Shown in pieces: positions 17,572 to 27,797 of a stretch of DNA of 64,000 nt (position 1 is its first letter; each line of letters starts with the position of its first letter). The notes beneath the pieces were generated by a model, which saw only the letters and a program-made list of their open reading frames with translations, searched no databases and had not been told where the DNA came from. The stretch comes from Halarcobacter ebronensis (GTDB lineage Bacteria > Campylobacterota > Campylobacteria > Campylobacterales > Arcobacteraceae): positions 2,852,001-2,916,000 of the forward strand of contig NZ_CP053836.1 in NCBI RefSeq assembly GCF_013201825.1, in the 5' to 3' direction. Made by a program: the position numbers and the translations under genes.

Positions 17572-17591
17572 TGCAACAAAAACTGTAACAA
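17572..17591 (+). promoter_or_regulatory. Tandem direct repeat TGCAACAA-N4-TGTAACAA (site 3)
   Basis: Two half-sites, TGCAACAA (17572-17579) and TGTAACAA (17584-17591), again have a 12-bp period. They lie 31 bp upstream of the second response regulator and overlap where a -35 box would be, given a TATCAT hexamer at 17600-17605. The match is weaker than site 1 (TGtcACAA replaced by TGcaACAA and TGtaACAA), but spacing and spacer length are the same. Confidence 0.45.
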
Positions 17592-17621
17592 CTAAATGGT
17601 ATCATTAAACAAAGGAAAGAG

Positions 17622-18311
17622 ATGAATAGAGCGAAAATTTTAATTGTTGAAGATGAAACTATAGTTGCTTTGGACATAAAAAAGATACTTCAAAGTCTCA
17701 ACTTTGAAGTAACTGGAACTGCAACAAACTACAATGCGGCACTAAATAGCGTAAGAGTAAATAAACCAGATTTAATACTTATGGATATAAATCTAGGTAA
17801 AGGTTTAGATGGAATTGAAACCATAAAAAAAATTCACTTAAATGAAAAAATTCCTGTTATTTATATTACTGCTTTTACTGATGAAAAAACTATAAGTAGA
17901 GCTATTCAAACTGAACCAGTAAGTTATCTTATAAAACCTTTTAAAAGAGATGAATTAAAATCAAATATTCTTTTAGGAATTTATAAAAATAGTAAAAAAA
18001 GCCAGTTATACAAAAATCTTGTTGATTTGGATTTGGGTCTTGGATACTATTATAACTACAAAACAAACAAACTCTTTTTTAAAGAGATGCCTATAAACTT
18101 AAGTAAAAATGAGAATCTTTTACTTAGAATACTTATTGAAGCAAATAACAATGTTGTCTCTTTTAGCGAATTAGAACAGAGAATTTGGCCTAATAGTACC
18201 ATTTCAGATAGTACTTTAAGAACTTTAGTTTATAGGCTAAGAAGTAAATTAGAACATAAAATTATAGAGACAATTCAAAAAGTTGGATGTAGATTAAACA
18301 GAAATAATTAA
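17622..18311 (+). CDS. Response regulator, receiver plus Trans_reg_C winged helix (paralogue 2)
   Basis: A 229-residue protein with the same length and layout as the regulator at 16044. It has IVEDETIVALDIK at the N-terminus, Asp55 in LILMDINLGK, LIKPFKRDELKSNI, and a winged helix with LEQRIWPNSTISDSTLRTLV and YRLRSKLEHKIIETIQKVG. The first 20 codons are nearly identical at DNA level to those of the 16044 gene, consistent with a local duplication. AAGGAAAGAG precedes the ATG. No kinase is directly paired with it, so it may share the 7TMR-DISM kinase, or it may have belonged to the degenerate kinase at 11978. Confidence 0.92.
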   Translation: MNRAKILIVEDETIVALDIKKILQSLNFEVTGTATNYNAALNSVRVNKPDLILMDINLGKGLDGIETIKKIHLNEKIPVIYITAFTDEKTISRAIQTEPVSYLIKPFKRDELKSNILLGIYKNSKKSQLYKNLVDLDLGLGYYYNYKTNKLFFKEMPINLSKNENLLLRILIEANNNVVSFSELEQRIWPNSTISDSTLRTLVYRLRSKLEHKIIETIQKVGCRLNRNN

Positions 18312-18595
18312 ACAATAGAACTGGCTTTACTTTTTAAAAACTATTACAAAAAAAGCTCATATTAATCTCTTATAAGCCTATTTTTCTTTTATACTTCTAT
18401 TCCAATTGATTATTTAGTTTTTTAAATTTTCTCATCTTTTTATTTGTTATTTATATGATAATACTAATCAACTTAAAAGATAAGTTCCCAATATTTCATT
18501 ACATATAATTGATTATATTATATATTATTTATAAGTTCGCTTTAACAATTATTTATTTATCATTTAAAATATTATTTGTTTGAAGGAGAATAGAT
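18312..18595. other. Intergenic region upstream of the chemoreceptor
   Basis: 284 bp of very A/T-rich sequence between the second response regulator and the chemoreceptor. I see no open frame, tRNA or strong hairpin. A good Shine-Dalgarno (AAGGAGA) ends it. A flagellar-type or sigma70 promoter may be present, but I cannot place one with confidence. Confidence 0.4.
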
Positions 18596-20917
18596 ATGCT
18601 AAAAAATATGTCCATTAAAATGAAACTAATCCTCTCATTTGTTACCATTTCAATACTTGTAGCAATTCTTGCAATATATAATATTATAGGATTGAATAAA
18701 GCAACTGACGGATTTTCAACATATAGGGAGTTAGCAAAAGATAGTTTGTTAGCAAATACAGTGCAAGGCAATATGCTTATGATGAGAATGCAAGGAGCAA
18801 CTTATCTAAGAACACAATCTAAAGATAGTATTGATGAATTTGACAAATACTATAAACTAACAACAGAATTTTTGGAAGTAGCCAAAAAAGAAATCAAGAA
18901 TTCTAAACGGGCAGAAATGGTAACAAAAATTGATAATCAATTGCAAACTTATAATAGTGATTTTTATAAGATAATTGCATTAATTAATGAAAGAAATAAC
19001 ATTGTCAATAATAACTTAAACATAAATGGTAAAAAGATTGAAGAGGTCCTAACATTAGTAACTAAAAAAGCTCAAGAGAATAACAGACAAGATGAAGCTT
19101 TAGCTACTTCATACTCAATTAAACTTCTTCTACTTGCTAGACTTTATGTGGTTAAATTTTTAAATACAAACACAAAAGAGGATATACAAAAAGCACTTGA
19201 AGAGTTCTCATTATTTAAAGAAGATTTAGTAAAATTAAAAAATTCACTTAGCTCAACAAATAGAAAAGAGTTAATAGAAGAAGCAAATAAACTCTTAACT
19301 ACTTATATTTCTGGTTTAAATAAACTTGTCACAATTGTTGAAACTAGGAATCAGCTTATTCAAGACTCTTTGGGACCTATAGGTGTTAATATAGCTGCTT
19401 TAGCAGAAGATATGAAACAATCAATAAAAAGTGAACAAGAGATTATTGGTCCAATGGTAGCCAAGCTAAATAAAAATTTATCTAACACCTCATTGATAGT
19501 CTCTATTCTAATCATAATAGCAGTTATTCTATTCTCTATTACAATACCTGTAAGTATTGCAAAATCTCTTAATAGATTAAATAAAGGTGTGCTTCAACTA
19601 TTAAATAGTGGAGATGTTAAATCAAGGGTTAGTGTTGAATCAAAAGATGAGATTGGTATTGTAAGTGAAAACTTTAATAAATACTTACAAACTATTGAAG
19701 ATGGACTACACAAAGATTTACTTGTAATAGATGATGTAAAAAGAATTGTAAATGAAGCAAAACACGGTATTTTATACAAAAAAGTTGAGCTTGATACAAA
19801 AAATGAATCTCTGCATGAATTAAGAAATATATTTAATGAGATGCTTGAAATTATGGCAGATAGAGTTTGTGGAGATATGAATAAAGTACAAACAGGTCTT
19901 GAAAATTTTCAAGATCTTGATTTTACTCATAGAATACCAAACCCAACAGGAAAAACCTCTCAAGGTCTTAATAGATTAGCTGAAATCATAAACGAGATGC
20001 TAGTAGAGAATAAATCAATAGGATTAACACTGCAAGAGAGTGCAGATATACTATTGGAGAATGTAGAATCATTAAGTAACTCAACAAATGAAGCAGCAGC
20101 ATCTTTAGAAGAGACAGCAGCAGCCTTAGAACAAATTACAGGGAATATTACACAAAATACAGAAAATGTTGTAAGGATGTCAAAATATGCAGAAGAGTTA
20201 AATAGATCAGCAAATAGTGGAGAGAAACTAGCTTCTGAAACAACAACAGCAATGGATGAGATTAATAATCAAGTTGAAGCAATAAATGAAGCAATTACTA
20301 TTATTGATCAAATAGCTTTCCAAACAAATATTCTTTCACTTAATGCAGCAGTTGAAGCAGCAACAGCAGGAGAAGCAGGGAAAGGATTTGCAGTTGTTGC
20401 CCAAGAGGTAAGAAACCTAGCTTCAAGATCTGCAGAAGCAGCAAATGAGATTAAAGCCTTAGTTGAAAATGCTACTACTAAAGCAAATGATGGTAAAAGT
20501 ATTGCAGATAAGATGATACATGGATATCAAGATCTAAATGAGAATATTATAAAAACAATTCAAATTATAAAAGATATAGAGATGTCATCAAAAGAGCAAC
20601 AAGCAGGAATTGAACAGATAAATGATGCAGTAACTGAGCTTGACCAACAAACCCAAGAGAATGCTAGTGTTGCAACCCATACCCAAGAGGTTGCTGTTCA
20701 AACCCAACACATTGCTTTAGCTATTGTTAGAAATGCAGATGAAAAAAGGTTTATAGGTAAAGATGATGTTAAAGCTAAACATATTCACATCAATCCTAAT
20801 GATAATAAAAAAGCCTCTTCTAAGGCTCTTCCTAACAAATCTAAAAAGGATTCAAAGGAAAAACAAATTACTCCTTCAATAGAGAATAAAGATGACGCAG
20901 AATGGGAAAGTTTTTAA
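18596..20917 (+). CDS. Methyl-accepting chemotaxis protein with C-terminal xWxxF tether
   Basis: A 773-residue membrane chemoreceptor. It has TM1 at about 11-33, an all-helical periplasmic sensor of about 265 residues (HBM or long four-helix type), TM2 at about 300-323, a HAMP domain (about 324-377) and a linker. The cytoplasmic signalling domain has the conserved hairpin tip [20 protein letters not shown] then [15 protein letters not shown] near residues 572-610. The last five residues are EWESF, matching the xWxxF pentapeptide (NWETF in E. coli Tar) that docks CheR/CheB. The ligand is unknown. The gene converges with, and overlaps by 4 bp, the response regulator on the opposite strand. Confidence 0.93.
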   Translation: MLKNMSIKMKLILSFVTISILVAILAIYNIIGLNKATDGFSTYRELAKDSLLANTVQGNMLMMRMQGATYLRTQSKDSIDEFDKYYKLTTEFLEVAKKEIKNSKRAEMVTKIDNQLQTYNSDFYKIIALINERNNIVNNNLNINGKKIEEVLTLVTKKAQENNRQDEALATSYSIKLLLLARLYVVKFLNTNTKEDIQKALEEFSLFKEDLVKLKNSLSSTNRKELIEEANKLLTTYISGLNKLVTIVETRNQLIQDSLGPIGVNIAALAEDMKQSIKSEQEIIGPMVAKLNKNLSNTSLIVSILIIIAVILFSITIPVSIAKSLNRLNKGVLQLLNSGDVKSRVSVESKDEIGIVSENFNKYLQTIEDGLHKDLLVIDDVKRIVNEAKHGILYKKVELDTKNESLHELRNIFNEMLEIMADRVCGDMNKVQTGLENFQDLDFTHRIPNPTGKTSQGLNRLAEIINEMLVENKSIGLTLQESADILLENVESLSNSTNEAAASLEETAAALEQITGNITQNTENVVRMSKYAEELNRSANSGEKLASETTTAMDEINNQVEAINEAITIIDQIAFQTNILSLNAAVEAATAGEAGKGFAVVAQEVRNLASRSAEAANEIKALVENATTKANDGKSIADKMIHGYQDLNENIIKTIQIIKDIEMSSKEQQAGIEQINDAVTELDQQTQENASVATHTQEVAVQTQHIALAIVRNADEKRFIGKDDVKAKHIHINPNDNKKASSKALPNKSKKDSKEKQITPSIENKDDAEWESF

Positions 20918-21567
20918 CTTCCCATTTGATTGGTAATTAACTTATATCCATAATTTTCTGTTTGGATAAACTCTTTACAAATCTTTAATCTAACCCTTTT
21001 TATCAAAGAACGAATACCTGAAATTCCTACAATTTCACCTTCCCATACATATTGTTCAATAACCTCTAATGAGACAGTAATATTTGGAGTTTTACACAAT
21101 AGTGTTAATAATCTCTTCTCTTTGTGAGTAAGTTTAACACTATTATTCTCTTTGTCATATAAGATTTCAGCTTTTAAATTATAAGAAAATCCTTCACAAA
21201 GATTAATATTCTTTTCATTTTTACATAAAAGATCAACCTTACACTCTAACTCATAAATATAAAAAGGCTTTTTTAAAAAATCATTACAACCATTGACATA
21301 AGCCTTTTGTATAGTCTCTAGTTCTATATTTGAACTTATTATAATTGCAGGAGTCGTTTTATCTCTATCTCTTATCTCTTTTAAAAGATTTAGTCCACTT
21401 AATGAGGGTACATTTATATCTAATACGAAACAATCATATCCATTTATAATTGCATATAAAGCCTCTTCTCCATCTTTAAACCAATCAACAATAAGCCCTT
21501 TCTCTTCGAACATCTCTTTTATTATCTCTGATAAACTTACATTATCTTCTAAAAGCAAAATCTTCAT
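20914..21567 (-). CDS. Response regulator with winged-helix output
   Basis: A 217-residue OmpR-family regulator. The receiver has acidic residues ED at 7-8, Asp50 in [12 protein letters not shown] and Lys in [11 protein letters not shown]. The output domain has [14 protein letters not shown] and the recognition region [17 protein letters not shown]. Its ATG overlaps the stop codon of the upstream kinase (TAATG), so it is that kinase's partner. The pair is divergent from the dmsABC genes and may control them. Confidence 0.92.
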   Translation of the reverse strand: MKILLLEDNVSLSEIIKEMFEEKGLIVDWFKDGEEALYAIINGYDCFVLDINVPSLSGLNLLKEIRDRDKTTPAIIISSNIELETIQKAYVNGCNDFLKKPFYIYELECKVDLLCKNEKNINLCEGFSYNLKAEILYDKENNSVKLTHKEKRLLTLLCKTPNITVSLEVIEQYVWEGEIVGISGIRSLIKRVRLKICKEFIQTENYGYKLITNQMGS

Positions 21568-23747
21568 TAAGTTATACTCTCTGATATTGGTATAGAAATA
21601 CTTACTCTTGTACCTTTTTCTAAGGACGAGATTTTTATTCTACCTTCCATTTTATTCTCTATAATTAACTTTGCCATATATAAACCAAAACCATCACCTC
21701 TGCTTTTTGTTGTAAAGAATGGATTAAATATTTGATCCATAACTTTTTCTTTTATTCCACATCCATTGTCATCAACAAAGAGGTCTATACCTTCTGTATT
21801 TTTTTTCAAAGTTAGTGTGATTTTTCCTTTTAGAGTACTATTTAGATTTTTTTCTTCCACTATAGCATCTCTTGCATTATTAATTATACTAACAACAACT
21901 TGTTTAAACTCATTTGGATAGCCATACGCAAAACAAAACTCTTTTGAACTATTTATATAATCAAGTTCAATATGATCATATTTTAAGGAGTGTGATAAAA
22001 GCATTAAAACCTCTTTTAAGCCCGTATCTACATTAAAGGCTTTTGGAGTATTAGATGGTCTAATAAAATCTCTAAAGCCATCTATTGTTTCACTCATATA
22101 TATGGTTTGTGTCATAATATTATCATAAAATATTTTTATATCTTTACTTGTAAGTTTTTCTTTTTTGTCATAATAGAGCATTTTATGGGCAACTGCTGAT
22201 AATTCCACAAGAGGATTTTTCCATTGATGAACAATTGCAGAAAGCATCTCTCCAACTTCTGAAAGTTTTGATTGTTGAACAATAAACTGGGTATTAACTT
22301 CAAGTTGTTTTTTCTCTGTAATATCTGTAATAATAGAAACTATACCACCATTTTCACCTTTGTTGTTCATAAATATCTGACTTGTAAGTCTATATATTCT
22401 TTCATCTATTGTAAACTCAATCTCTTTTAACTCTTTTAAGCTCTCTTTTATTGACATATCACAAAATTTAAAAAAGATTTCACAAATCTCTTTTCCAATA
22501 ATTTCATCTTGGGGCATATTTAGCATTCTACAAAAAGAGTTGTTACACCCTTTAACTCTACTTTGATTATCAATCCAAAAAATAGAACTATGTATATTAT
22601 TAAGCAAAACTGCCTGTAACTCACTTTGGGCTTTTAGTTTTTGACTTAATTTATATTTTTGATAGTTGTTTATTATTGCAAAAATCAAAGAGATTATTAA
22701 AAAAGGAAGAAGAATAAAAGAGTATTCAACCAGCTTTTTATTTTTTTCAAAAAAAGTTTTAGGAAGATTTATAATAATTGATTCTTTAGGTATTTTTGAC
22801 ATATTTATATTATATTTTTCAAGAATTCTATAATCAAATGTCCATTGAGAAGGGATTACTATTGGCTCTTTTAGAGGTTTTTCCCCTTTTTCTAAAATAT
22901 CTATTGCCTCTTTTGCAGCAGCCTTTCCTAAATCATAACCTCTTAAAAGATAGCCTCCTATCACGCCTTTTCCAAAGTGTGAATCAGACATGGCAAAAAG
23001 AGGAACTTTTGAAGTATTTAAAACTCTATTTACATCATAATAGGGAACATAATTACCATTTTTATCTCTAAATAAACTACCAAATAATACTGCACTATTT
23101 TTTGGAAGATTTTTTATATCTTCCTCAATCTCTTCTAAATTCCCATCGAAATTAAGAACTACTCTAATACCCTTTTCCTCTAAGGCTTCTGCCTCTCGTC
23201 TATATGTATTATTTACTAAAACCGAAGCTCCTGTATAATCATTTATAACATACAGCTCTTTCAAATTTGGCAAAATTTTAGTTATAAACTGCATATTGAT
23301 TTTTATCTCTTTACTCTCTAAAATCAAAGTGATACCTTTTTTTAGTACCATATCTATATTTAAACCAGGATCTCGTTTATCAATTCCACAAAATATCAGA
23401 GGGACATTTTCAAAAAGCTCCTCTTTATATTCTAAAATAAACTCAGCAGCTTCATTATCTCCAGCAATTACAGCATCAAACTTTTGTATCTTCATTTTCA
23501 TAAGAAAAAGTTTATACATCTGCTCCATATATTCTTTATTATTTATCTTTTTTGTATCCATATACTCTGTTGTAATCTCATAAGGATTTTTTTGAGACAG
23601 AAGAACATCTTCAACACCTTTTGAAATATTATCTGTCCAAACCAAACCTTTATTATATGATTGTAAGACCAGAATATGCTTGCTTTTCCCATATAAAGCT
23701 GACATAAAAAGACTTATTATAAAAATTGAAACTAATAAATTTTTCAT
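21567..23747 (-). CDS. Sensor histidine kinase with periplasmic ABC-substrate-binding-like domain
   Basis: A 726-residue kinase with a signal peptide (1-20). A large periplasmic domain of the ABC_sub_bind type (about 22-310) starts HILVLQSYNKGLVWTD. A membrane helix (about 332-355), a PAS domain, then the kinase core follow. The core has the phosphoacceptor His near residue 507 in AIVHQWKNPL, VSIINNARDAI, DDNGCGIKEKV and GDGFGLYMAKLIIE. All catalytic boxes look intact. Its start is 140 bp from the divergent dmsA start, so regulation of the reductase operon by this pair is likely but not proven. Confidence 0.9.
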   Translation of the reverse strand: MKNLLVSIFIISLFMSALYGKSKHILVLQSYNKGLVWTDNISKGVEDVLLSQKNPYEITTEYMDTKKINNKEYMEQMYKLFLMKMKIQKFDAVIAGDNEAAEFILEYKEELFENVPLIFCGIDKRDPGLNIDMVLKKGITLILESKEIKINMQFITKILPNLKELYVINDYTGASVLVNNTYRREAEALEEKGIRVVLNFDGNLEEIEEDIKNLPKNSAVLFGSLFRDKNGNYVPYYDVNRVLNTSKVPLFAMSDSHFGKGVIGGYLLRGYDLGKAAAKEAIDILEKGEKPLKEPIVIPSQWTFDYRILEKYNINMSKIPKESIIINLPKTFFEKNKKLVEYSFILLPFLIISLIFAIINNYQKYKLSQKLKAQSELQAVLLNNIHSSIFWIDNQSRVKGCNNSFCRMLNMPQDEIIGKEICEIFFKFCDMSIKESLKELKEIEFTIDERIYRLTSQIFMNNKGENGGIVSIITDITEKKQLEVNTQFIVQQSKLSEVGEMLSAIVHQWKNPLVELSAVAHKMLYYDKKEKLTSKDIKIFYDNIMTQTIYMSETIDGFRDFIRPSNTPKAFNVDTGLKEVLMLLSHSLKYDHIELDYINSSKEFCFAYGYPNEFKQVVVSIINNARDAIVEEKNLNSTLKGKITLTLKKNTEGIDLFVDDNGCGIKEKVMDQIFNPFFTTKSRGDGFGLYMAKLIIENKMEGRIKISSLEKGTRVSISIPISESIT

Positions 23748-23887
23748 TGAGAATCCAATACTTTTTGTTTAATTATATCAATATCTCCTTAGTAAACATT
23801 TTTTACTACTTATTGAAAACTGACATCTTTTTGCTAACTTTATTTTATAAGATTTTATTTATAAATGATATTAATTAAGGAGACATC
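23748..23887. promoter_or_regulatory. Divergent intergenic region, kinase / dmsA
   Basis: 140 bp separate the two divergent start codons and must hold both promoters. The sequence is A/T-rich. I see no clear palindrome or tandem repeat, and I cannot assign -10 or -35 boxes firmly. AAGGAGA precedes the dmsA ATG. Confidence 0.4.
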
Positions 23888-26293
23888 ATGCAAGTTAGTC
23901 GACGACAATTTTTGCAATGGAGTGGAGCAGTAGGAGGAAGTGTTGCAGCAAGTACAGTTCTACCTATTCCCTCTTTAGCAGAAAAAACAAAAGTTACAAA
24001 AAAAGAGTATGACGCTATAAAATGGGCTGGATGTACTATCAATTGTGGTAGTAAATGTGCCATAAGAGTATTTGTAAATGACAATAAAATTGATCATATA
24101 GAGACAGATAACACAGGTGGTGATGAATTTGGTTCTCACCAAGTTAGAGCCTGTTTAAGAGGTAGATCAAATAGATTTAGAGTATATAATCCAAATAGAT
24201 TAAAATATCCTCTAAAAAGAGTTGGGAAAAGAGGAGAAGGAAAATTTGTAAGAATCTCTTGGGATGAAGCAATTGACACAATTGCAAACAAACTTAAAGA
24301 GGTAAAAGAGAAATATGGAAATGAAGCAATTTTAATCCCATATAATACAGGAACAACTGGTGGATTAATGAATAGAGGGACAAAAGGACCTTTTATGAGA
24401 TTATTGTCAATGTATGGAGGATATATTAACTATCATAACTCTTATTCAACTGGACAAATTTCAAATGCTTTAACTTACTTCTATGGTACTCACAGAGGTA
24501 GTGATATTATGCAAATTGAAAATACAAAACTTGTTGTAATGTTTGGAAATAATCCAGTTGAAACAAGAATGAGTGGTGGGGGAACGGGATATGCTTATAA
24601 AACTGCTTTAGAAAAAAGTGGCGCAAAAGTGATCCATATAGATCCAAGATATTCAGACAGTTTAGTTGGTGCTTGTGACCAATGGATTCCAATTGAACCA
24701 GGAACAGATGCCGCTTTAGTTGCAGGATTAGCTCATGTTATGATTAGTGAAAATCTACATGACAAAGCATTCTTAGACAAATATTGTGTTGGGTTTTCAA
24801 GCAATACACTTCCTGAAGGTGCACCACAAAATGGTTCATATGAAGATTACATTATGGGAAGAGGAGATGATAAAACAGAAAAAACTCCTTTATGGGCTGA
24901 GAAAATCACAAAAATTCCAGCTGAAACTATTGTAAAACTTGCTAGAGAGATTGCAAGTGTAAAACCATGTTATATCGCTCAAGGTTGGGGTGCACAAAGA
25001 CACTCAAATGGTGAACAATCTGCAAGAGCAATTGCAACATTAAATGTAATGACAGGAAATTTAGGAGTTCCAGGAACAAACTGTGGAGGGAGAGAGCATA
25101 CAACAGGATGGATTGAACCTGCAAGTTTACCTTTTAAAAACCCAATAAAAGACTCTATTCCATGTTTTTTATGGACAGATGCAATTGTAAGAGGTAAAGA
25201 GATGACAGATTTAACTGATGGTATTAAACATACTAAACAGTTAAAACAAAATATCAAATTTATCTTAAATAGTGGTGGTAACTGTCTTATAAATCAACAC
25301 AGTGATACAAATAGAACTGCAAAAATCTTAGAAGATGACACACTTTGTGAGTTTATTGTTGATATAAATGTAACAAGAACATCAAGTAATAAATTTGCAG
25401 ATATTATCTTACCTGATGCAACTCCACTTGAACAAGAGGATTTTGTAAGATCAAGTGCTGGTTACTCAAATGACAGACCATATATTATCTATTCACAAAA
25501 AGCAATAGAACCACTTGGTGAGGCAATGACAAACTATGATATGTGTATTAAACTTGCTGAAAAACTAGGTGGTCAAGAGTTAGTTGATAAATTCACTGAA
25601 GGAAGAACTCAAGTTCAATGGTTAGAGCATTTGTGGAATATGAAATTTGAAAATAAACCAGATATGCCAACTTTTGAAGAGATGAGAAAAATGGGTATTT
25701 TAAAATTCCCAAGATATGAAAAACCATTTATTATTCATGAAGAGTTTGTAAAAGATCCTGTTGCGAACCCTTTAAAAACACCAACAGGGAAAATAGAGAT
25801 TTACAGTACAAAACTAGACCAAATGGCAAAAACTTGGATTTTAAAAAAGGGGCAAAAAATAAATCCTTTACCAGAGTTTGTTGAGGCAAAAAATGGTCCA
25901 TTGGATCCAATTAGAAAAAAATACCCTTTACAAATTTTTGGTTATCACTATAAAGGAAGAACTCACTCAAGTTTTTGGGAAAGTGCTCCAATTAGAGAGA
26001 TAAACCCAAATGAATTATGGATGAACCCACTTGATGCGAAAATAAGAGCTCTTAAAACAGGAGACAAAGCGTTGGTATACAATGATCATGGGAAAATTTT
26101 ATTAACAGTAAAAGTTACTTCAAAAATTTTACCTGGTGTTACAACTTGCCCACAAGGTGGATGGTATAAAAATGAAAATGGAATTGATGTGGGAGGTTGT
26201 ATTAATACATTAACTGACTTAGAACCTACTGCAATTTCAAAAGCTAATCCTCAACACTCTGCATTAGTTGAGATTGAAAAATATAGAGCTTAA
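23888..26293 (+). CDS. dmsA: DmsA-type molybdopterin oxidoreductase catalytic subunit
   Basis: An 801-residue molybdo-bis-MGD enzyme with a twin-arginine signal (SRRQFLQWSG) and a cleavage-like region ending PSLAE. The N-terminal [4Fe-4S] motif is C49xxxC53xxxC57 with C89. Ser187 in YHNSYSTGQI is the expected Mo ligand, equivalent to Ser176 of E. coli DmsA. GWGAQRHSNGEQSARAI and the C-terminal MopB-binding domain (GYHYKGRTHSSFW) match DmsA/YnfE proteins. It reduces DMSO or a related N- or S-oxide (or selenate) in the periplasm as a terminal electron acceptor; the substrate is not decided by the sequence. It is the first gene of dmsABC plus chaperone. Confidence 0.92.
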   Translation: MQVSRRQFLQWSGAVGGSVAASTVLPIPSLAEKTKVTKKEYDAIKWAGCTINCGSKCAIRVFVNDNKIDHIETDNTGGDEFGSHQVRACLRGRSNRFRVYNPNRLKYPLKRVGKRGEGKFVRISWDEAIDTIANKLKEVKEKYGNEAILIPYNTGTTGGLMNRGTKGPFMRLLSMYGGYINYHNSYSTGQISNALTYFYGTHRGSDIMQIENTKLVVMFGNNPVETRMSGGGTGYAYKTALEKSGAKVIHIDPRYSDSLVGACDQWIPIEPGTDAALVAGLAHVMISENLHDKAFLDKYCVGFSSNTLPEGAPQNGSYEDYIMGRGDDKTEKTPLWAEKITKIPAETIVKLAREIASVKPCYIAQGWGAQRHSNGEQSARAIATLNVMTGNLGVPGTNCGGREHTTGWIEPASLPFKNPIKDSIPCFLWTDAIVRGKEMTDLTDGIKHTKQLKQNIKFILNSGGNCLINQHSDTNRTAKILEDDTLCEFIVDINVTRTSSNKFADIILPDATPLEQEDFVRSSAGYSNDRPYIIYSQKAIEPLGEAMTNYDMCIKLAEKLGGQELVDKFTEGRTQVQWLEHLWNMKFENKPDMPTFEEMRKMGILKFPRYEKPFIIHEEFVKDPVANPLKTPTGKIEIYSTKLDQMAKTWILKKGQKINPLPEFVEAKNGPLDPIRKKYPLQIFGYHYKGRTHSSFWESAPIREINPNELWMNPLDAKIRALKTGDKALVYNDHGKILLTVKVTSKILPGVTTCPQGGWYKNENGIDVGGCINTLTDLEPTAISKANPQHSALVEIEKYRA

Positions 26294-26304
26294 AAGGAAA
26301 TATT

Positions 26305-26958
26305 ATGGAAAAAAATAGACAATTTGGTTTCTATCTCGACCAAACAAGATGTGTAGGATGCAGAACTTGCCAACTTGCTTGTAAAGATTATAAACAATCT
26401 TCAATTGGTATAAGTTTTAGAAGAGTTGTTGAGTATGAAGGTGGGAAATGGTTCCAAAAACAAAGTGGTGCATTTGAGCAAACAAATGTATTTACATATT
26501 ACACCTCATTATCTTGTAATCACTGTGATGATCCAGCTTGTACAAAAGCATGTCCAACAGGAGCAATGCATAAAGACAGCTATGGGATTGTAAGCGTTGA
26601 TGCAGATAAATGTATTGGTTGTAAATCATGTGCAATGGCATGTCCATATGGTGCTCCACAATTTGATGAAGAGTCAGGACATATGACAAAATGTAACGGA
26701 TGTAGCGAAAGACTTGATGAAGGGTTAGATCCAATTTGTGTGGAAGCTTGTCCTTTTAGAGCTTTAGAAGCTGGTCCTATTAAAGAGTTAAGAGAGAAAC
26801 ATGGGCACATAGCAGGAGTTGCTCCGCTACCAGAATATGAAAAAACTAGACCTAATTTATGTATTAAACCAGAGAAAAATGCGCAACCTTCTGAAAATGG
26901 TTCAGGGAAAGCACATCTTCCTCAAAATTATCAGGAGGTGACTTATGACATTATATAA
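26305..26958 (+). CDS. dmsB: DmsB-type iron-sulfur subunit
   Basis: A 217-residue electron-transfer subunit with four ferredoxin-type Cys clusters: CVGCRTCQLACK, CNHCDDPACTKACP, CIGCKSCAMACP, and CNGC with CVEACP. That is the 16-Cys pattern of DmsB. It has no signal sequence and is expected to travel with DmsA through the Tat system. It starts 11 bp after dmsA and overlaps dmsC by 14 bp. Confidence 0.94.
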   Translation: MEKNRQFGFYLDQTRCVGCRTCQLACKDYKQSSIGISFRRVVEYEGGKWFQKQSGAFEQTNVFTYYTSLSCNHCDDPACTKACPTGAMHKDSYGIVSVDADKCIGCKSCAMACPYGAPQFDEESGHMTKCNGCSERLDEGLDPICVEACPFRALEAGPIKELREKHGHIAGVAPLPEYEKTRPNLCIKPEKNAQPSENGSGKAHLPQNYQEVTYDII

Positions 26959-27787
26959 CTCATTTATAGAGGAATTACCTCTAATACTTTTTACAGTAAT
27001 TGCACAAAGTGCAGTTGGTTTCTCACTTCTGTATGCCTTTAACAATGGTGCTACAGCAAGTGAAGATAGAAGTTATAAAAAATTTGGGATGATTTTTATT
27101 GTTCTTGTAGCGTTGGGAATGATTACCTCAACTTTTCACTTAGGTGATCCTTTCCATGCACCATATATGATTACAAGAGTTTTTGGATTTACACAAAATG
27201 ATAGTTTTGTAATCTCTTGGTTGCCTTTAGAGATTGTTGGTATTGCTCTAATGCTTTTATTGGGTGTTGCTATTTTATTAAAAGGGAATAAAAACCTAAT
27301 TTATATCTTACCTGTAGTTGGTTTGGCAATGTTATATGCAATGGGTAATATCTATGGTTCAATGGCAAATACAATTCCTACTTGGAATCTAAATTTAACT
27401 TTATTACTATTTTTCTCTTCAGCCTTGTTGTTAGGTTCAATTGCCTATACAGCCTTTATTGCTAGTGAGAGTAAAGAGTATAAATATTCAGTTATTGCAG
27501 CAGTAATTGGATTTGTCCTTTTTGTTTTAGCATCAGTTCTTTATACATTCCATTTAGGAAATCTAAATTTGGATATTGTTGGAAATGCTTTTGAGTTAGC
27601 AGATGGAAAATATGAGCTTCTAATTGGTTGGGGAATTATACTTTGTGGACTTAGTTTGGTTTTACTTTTAATTGAAGAAGATAATACAAAATTTGCGAAA
27701 ATTGCCTTTGTTGTATCTTTCATAGGTGTATTTTTAACAAGAATTGTATTTTATGGATTAATTACATCTCATATATTTATAGGATAA
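26945..27787 (+). CDS. dmsC: DmsC-type membrane anchor subunit
   Basis: A 280-residue hydrophobic protein with about eight membrane helices. It opens with ELPLILFTVIAQSAVGF, typical of the DmsC family. It anchors the reductase and passes electrons from menaquinol to DmsB. GGAGGTG, a strong ribosome binding site, lies within the end of dmsB just before this start codon. Confidence 0.9.
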   Translation: MTLYNSFIEELPLILFTVIAQSAVGFSLLYAFNNGATASEDRSYKKFGMIFIVLVALGMITSTFHLGDPFHAPYMITRVFGFTQNDSFVISWLPLEIVGIALMLLLGVAILLKGNKNLIYILPVVGLAMLYAMGNIYGSMANTIPTWNLNLTLLLFFSSALLLGSIAYTAFIASESKEYKYSVIAAVIGFVLFVLASVLYTFHLGNLNLDIVGNAFELADGKYELLIGWGIILCGLSLVLLLIEEDNTKFAKIAFVVSFIGVFLTRIVFYGLITSHIFIG

Positions 27788-27797
27788 GGAGATTGTT

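Noticed and set aside
19327-19346. A TGTCACAA half-site with a weak second half inside the chemoreceptor gene
   Set aside because: The second half (TGAAACTA) matches poorly and it lies within coding sequence, so it is probably chance.
26492-26810. Two antisense open frames across dmsB
   Set aside because: They are shadows of the Cys-rich dmsB frame without start signals.
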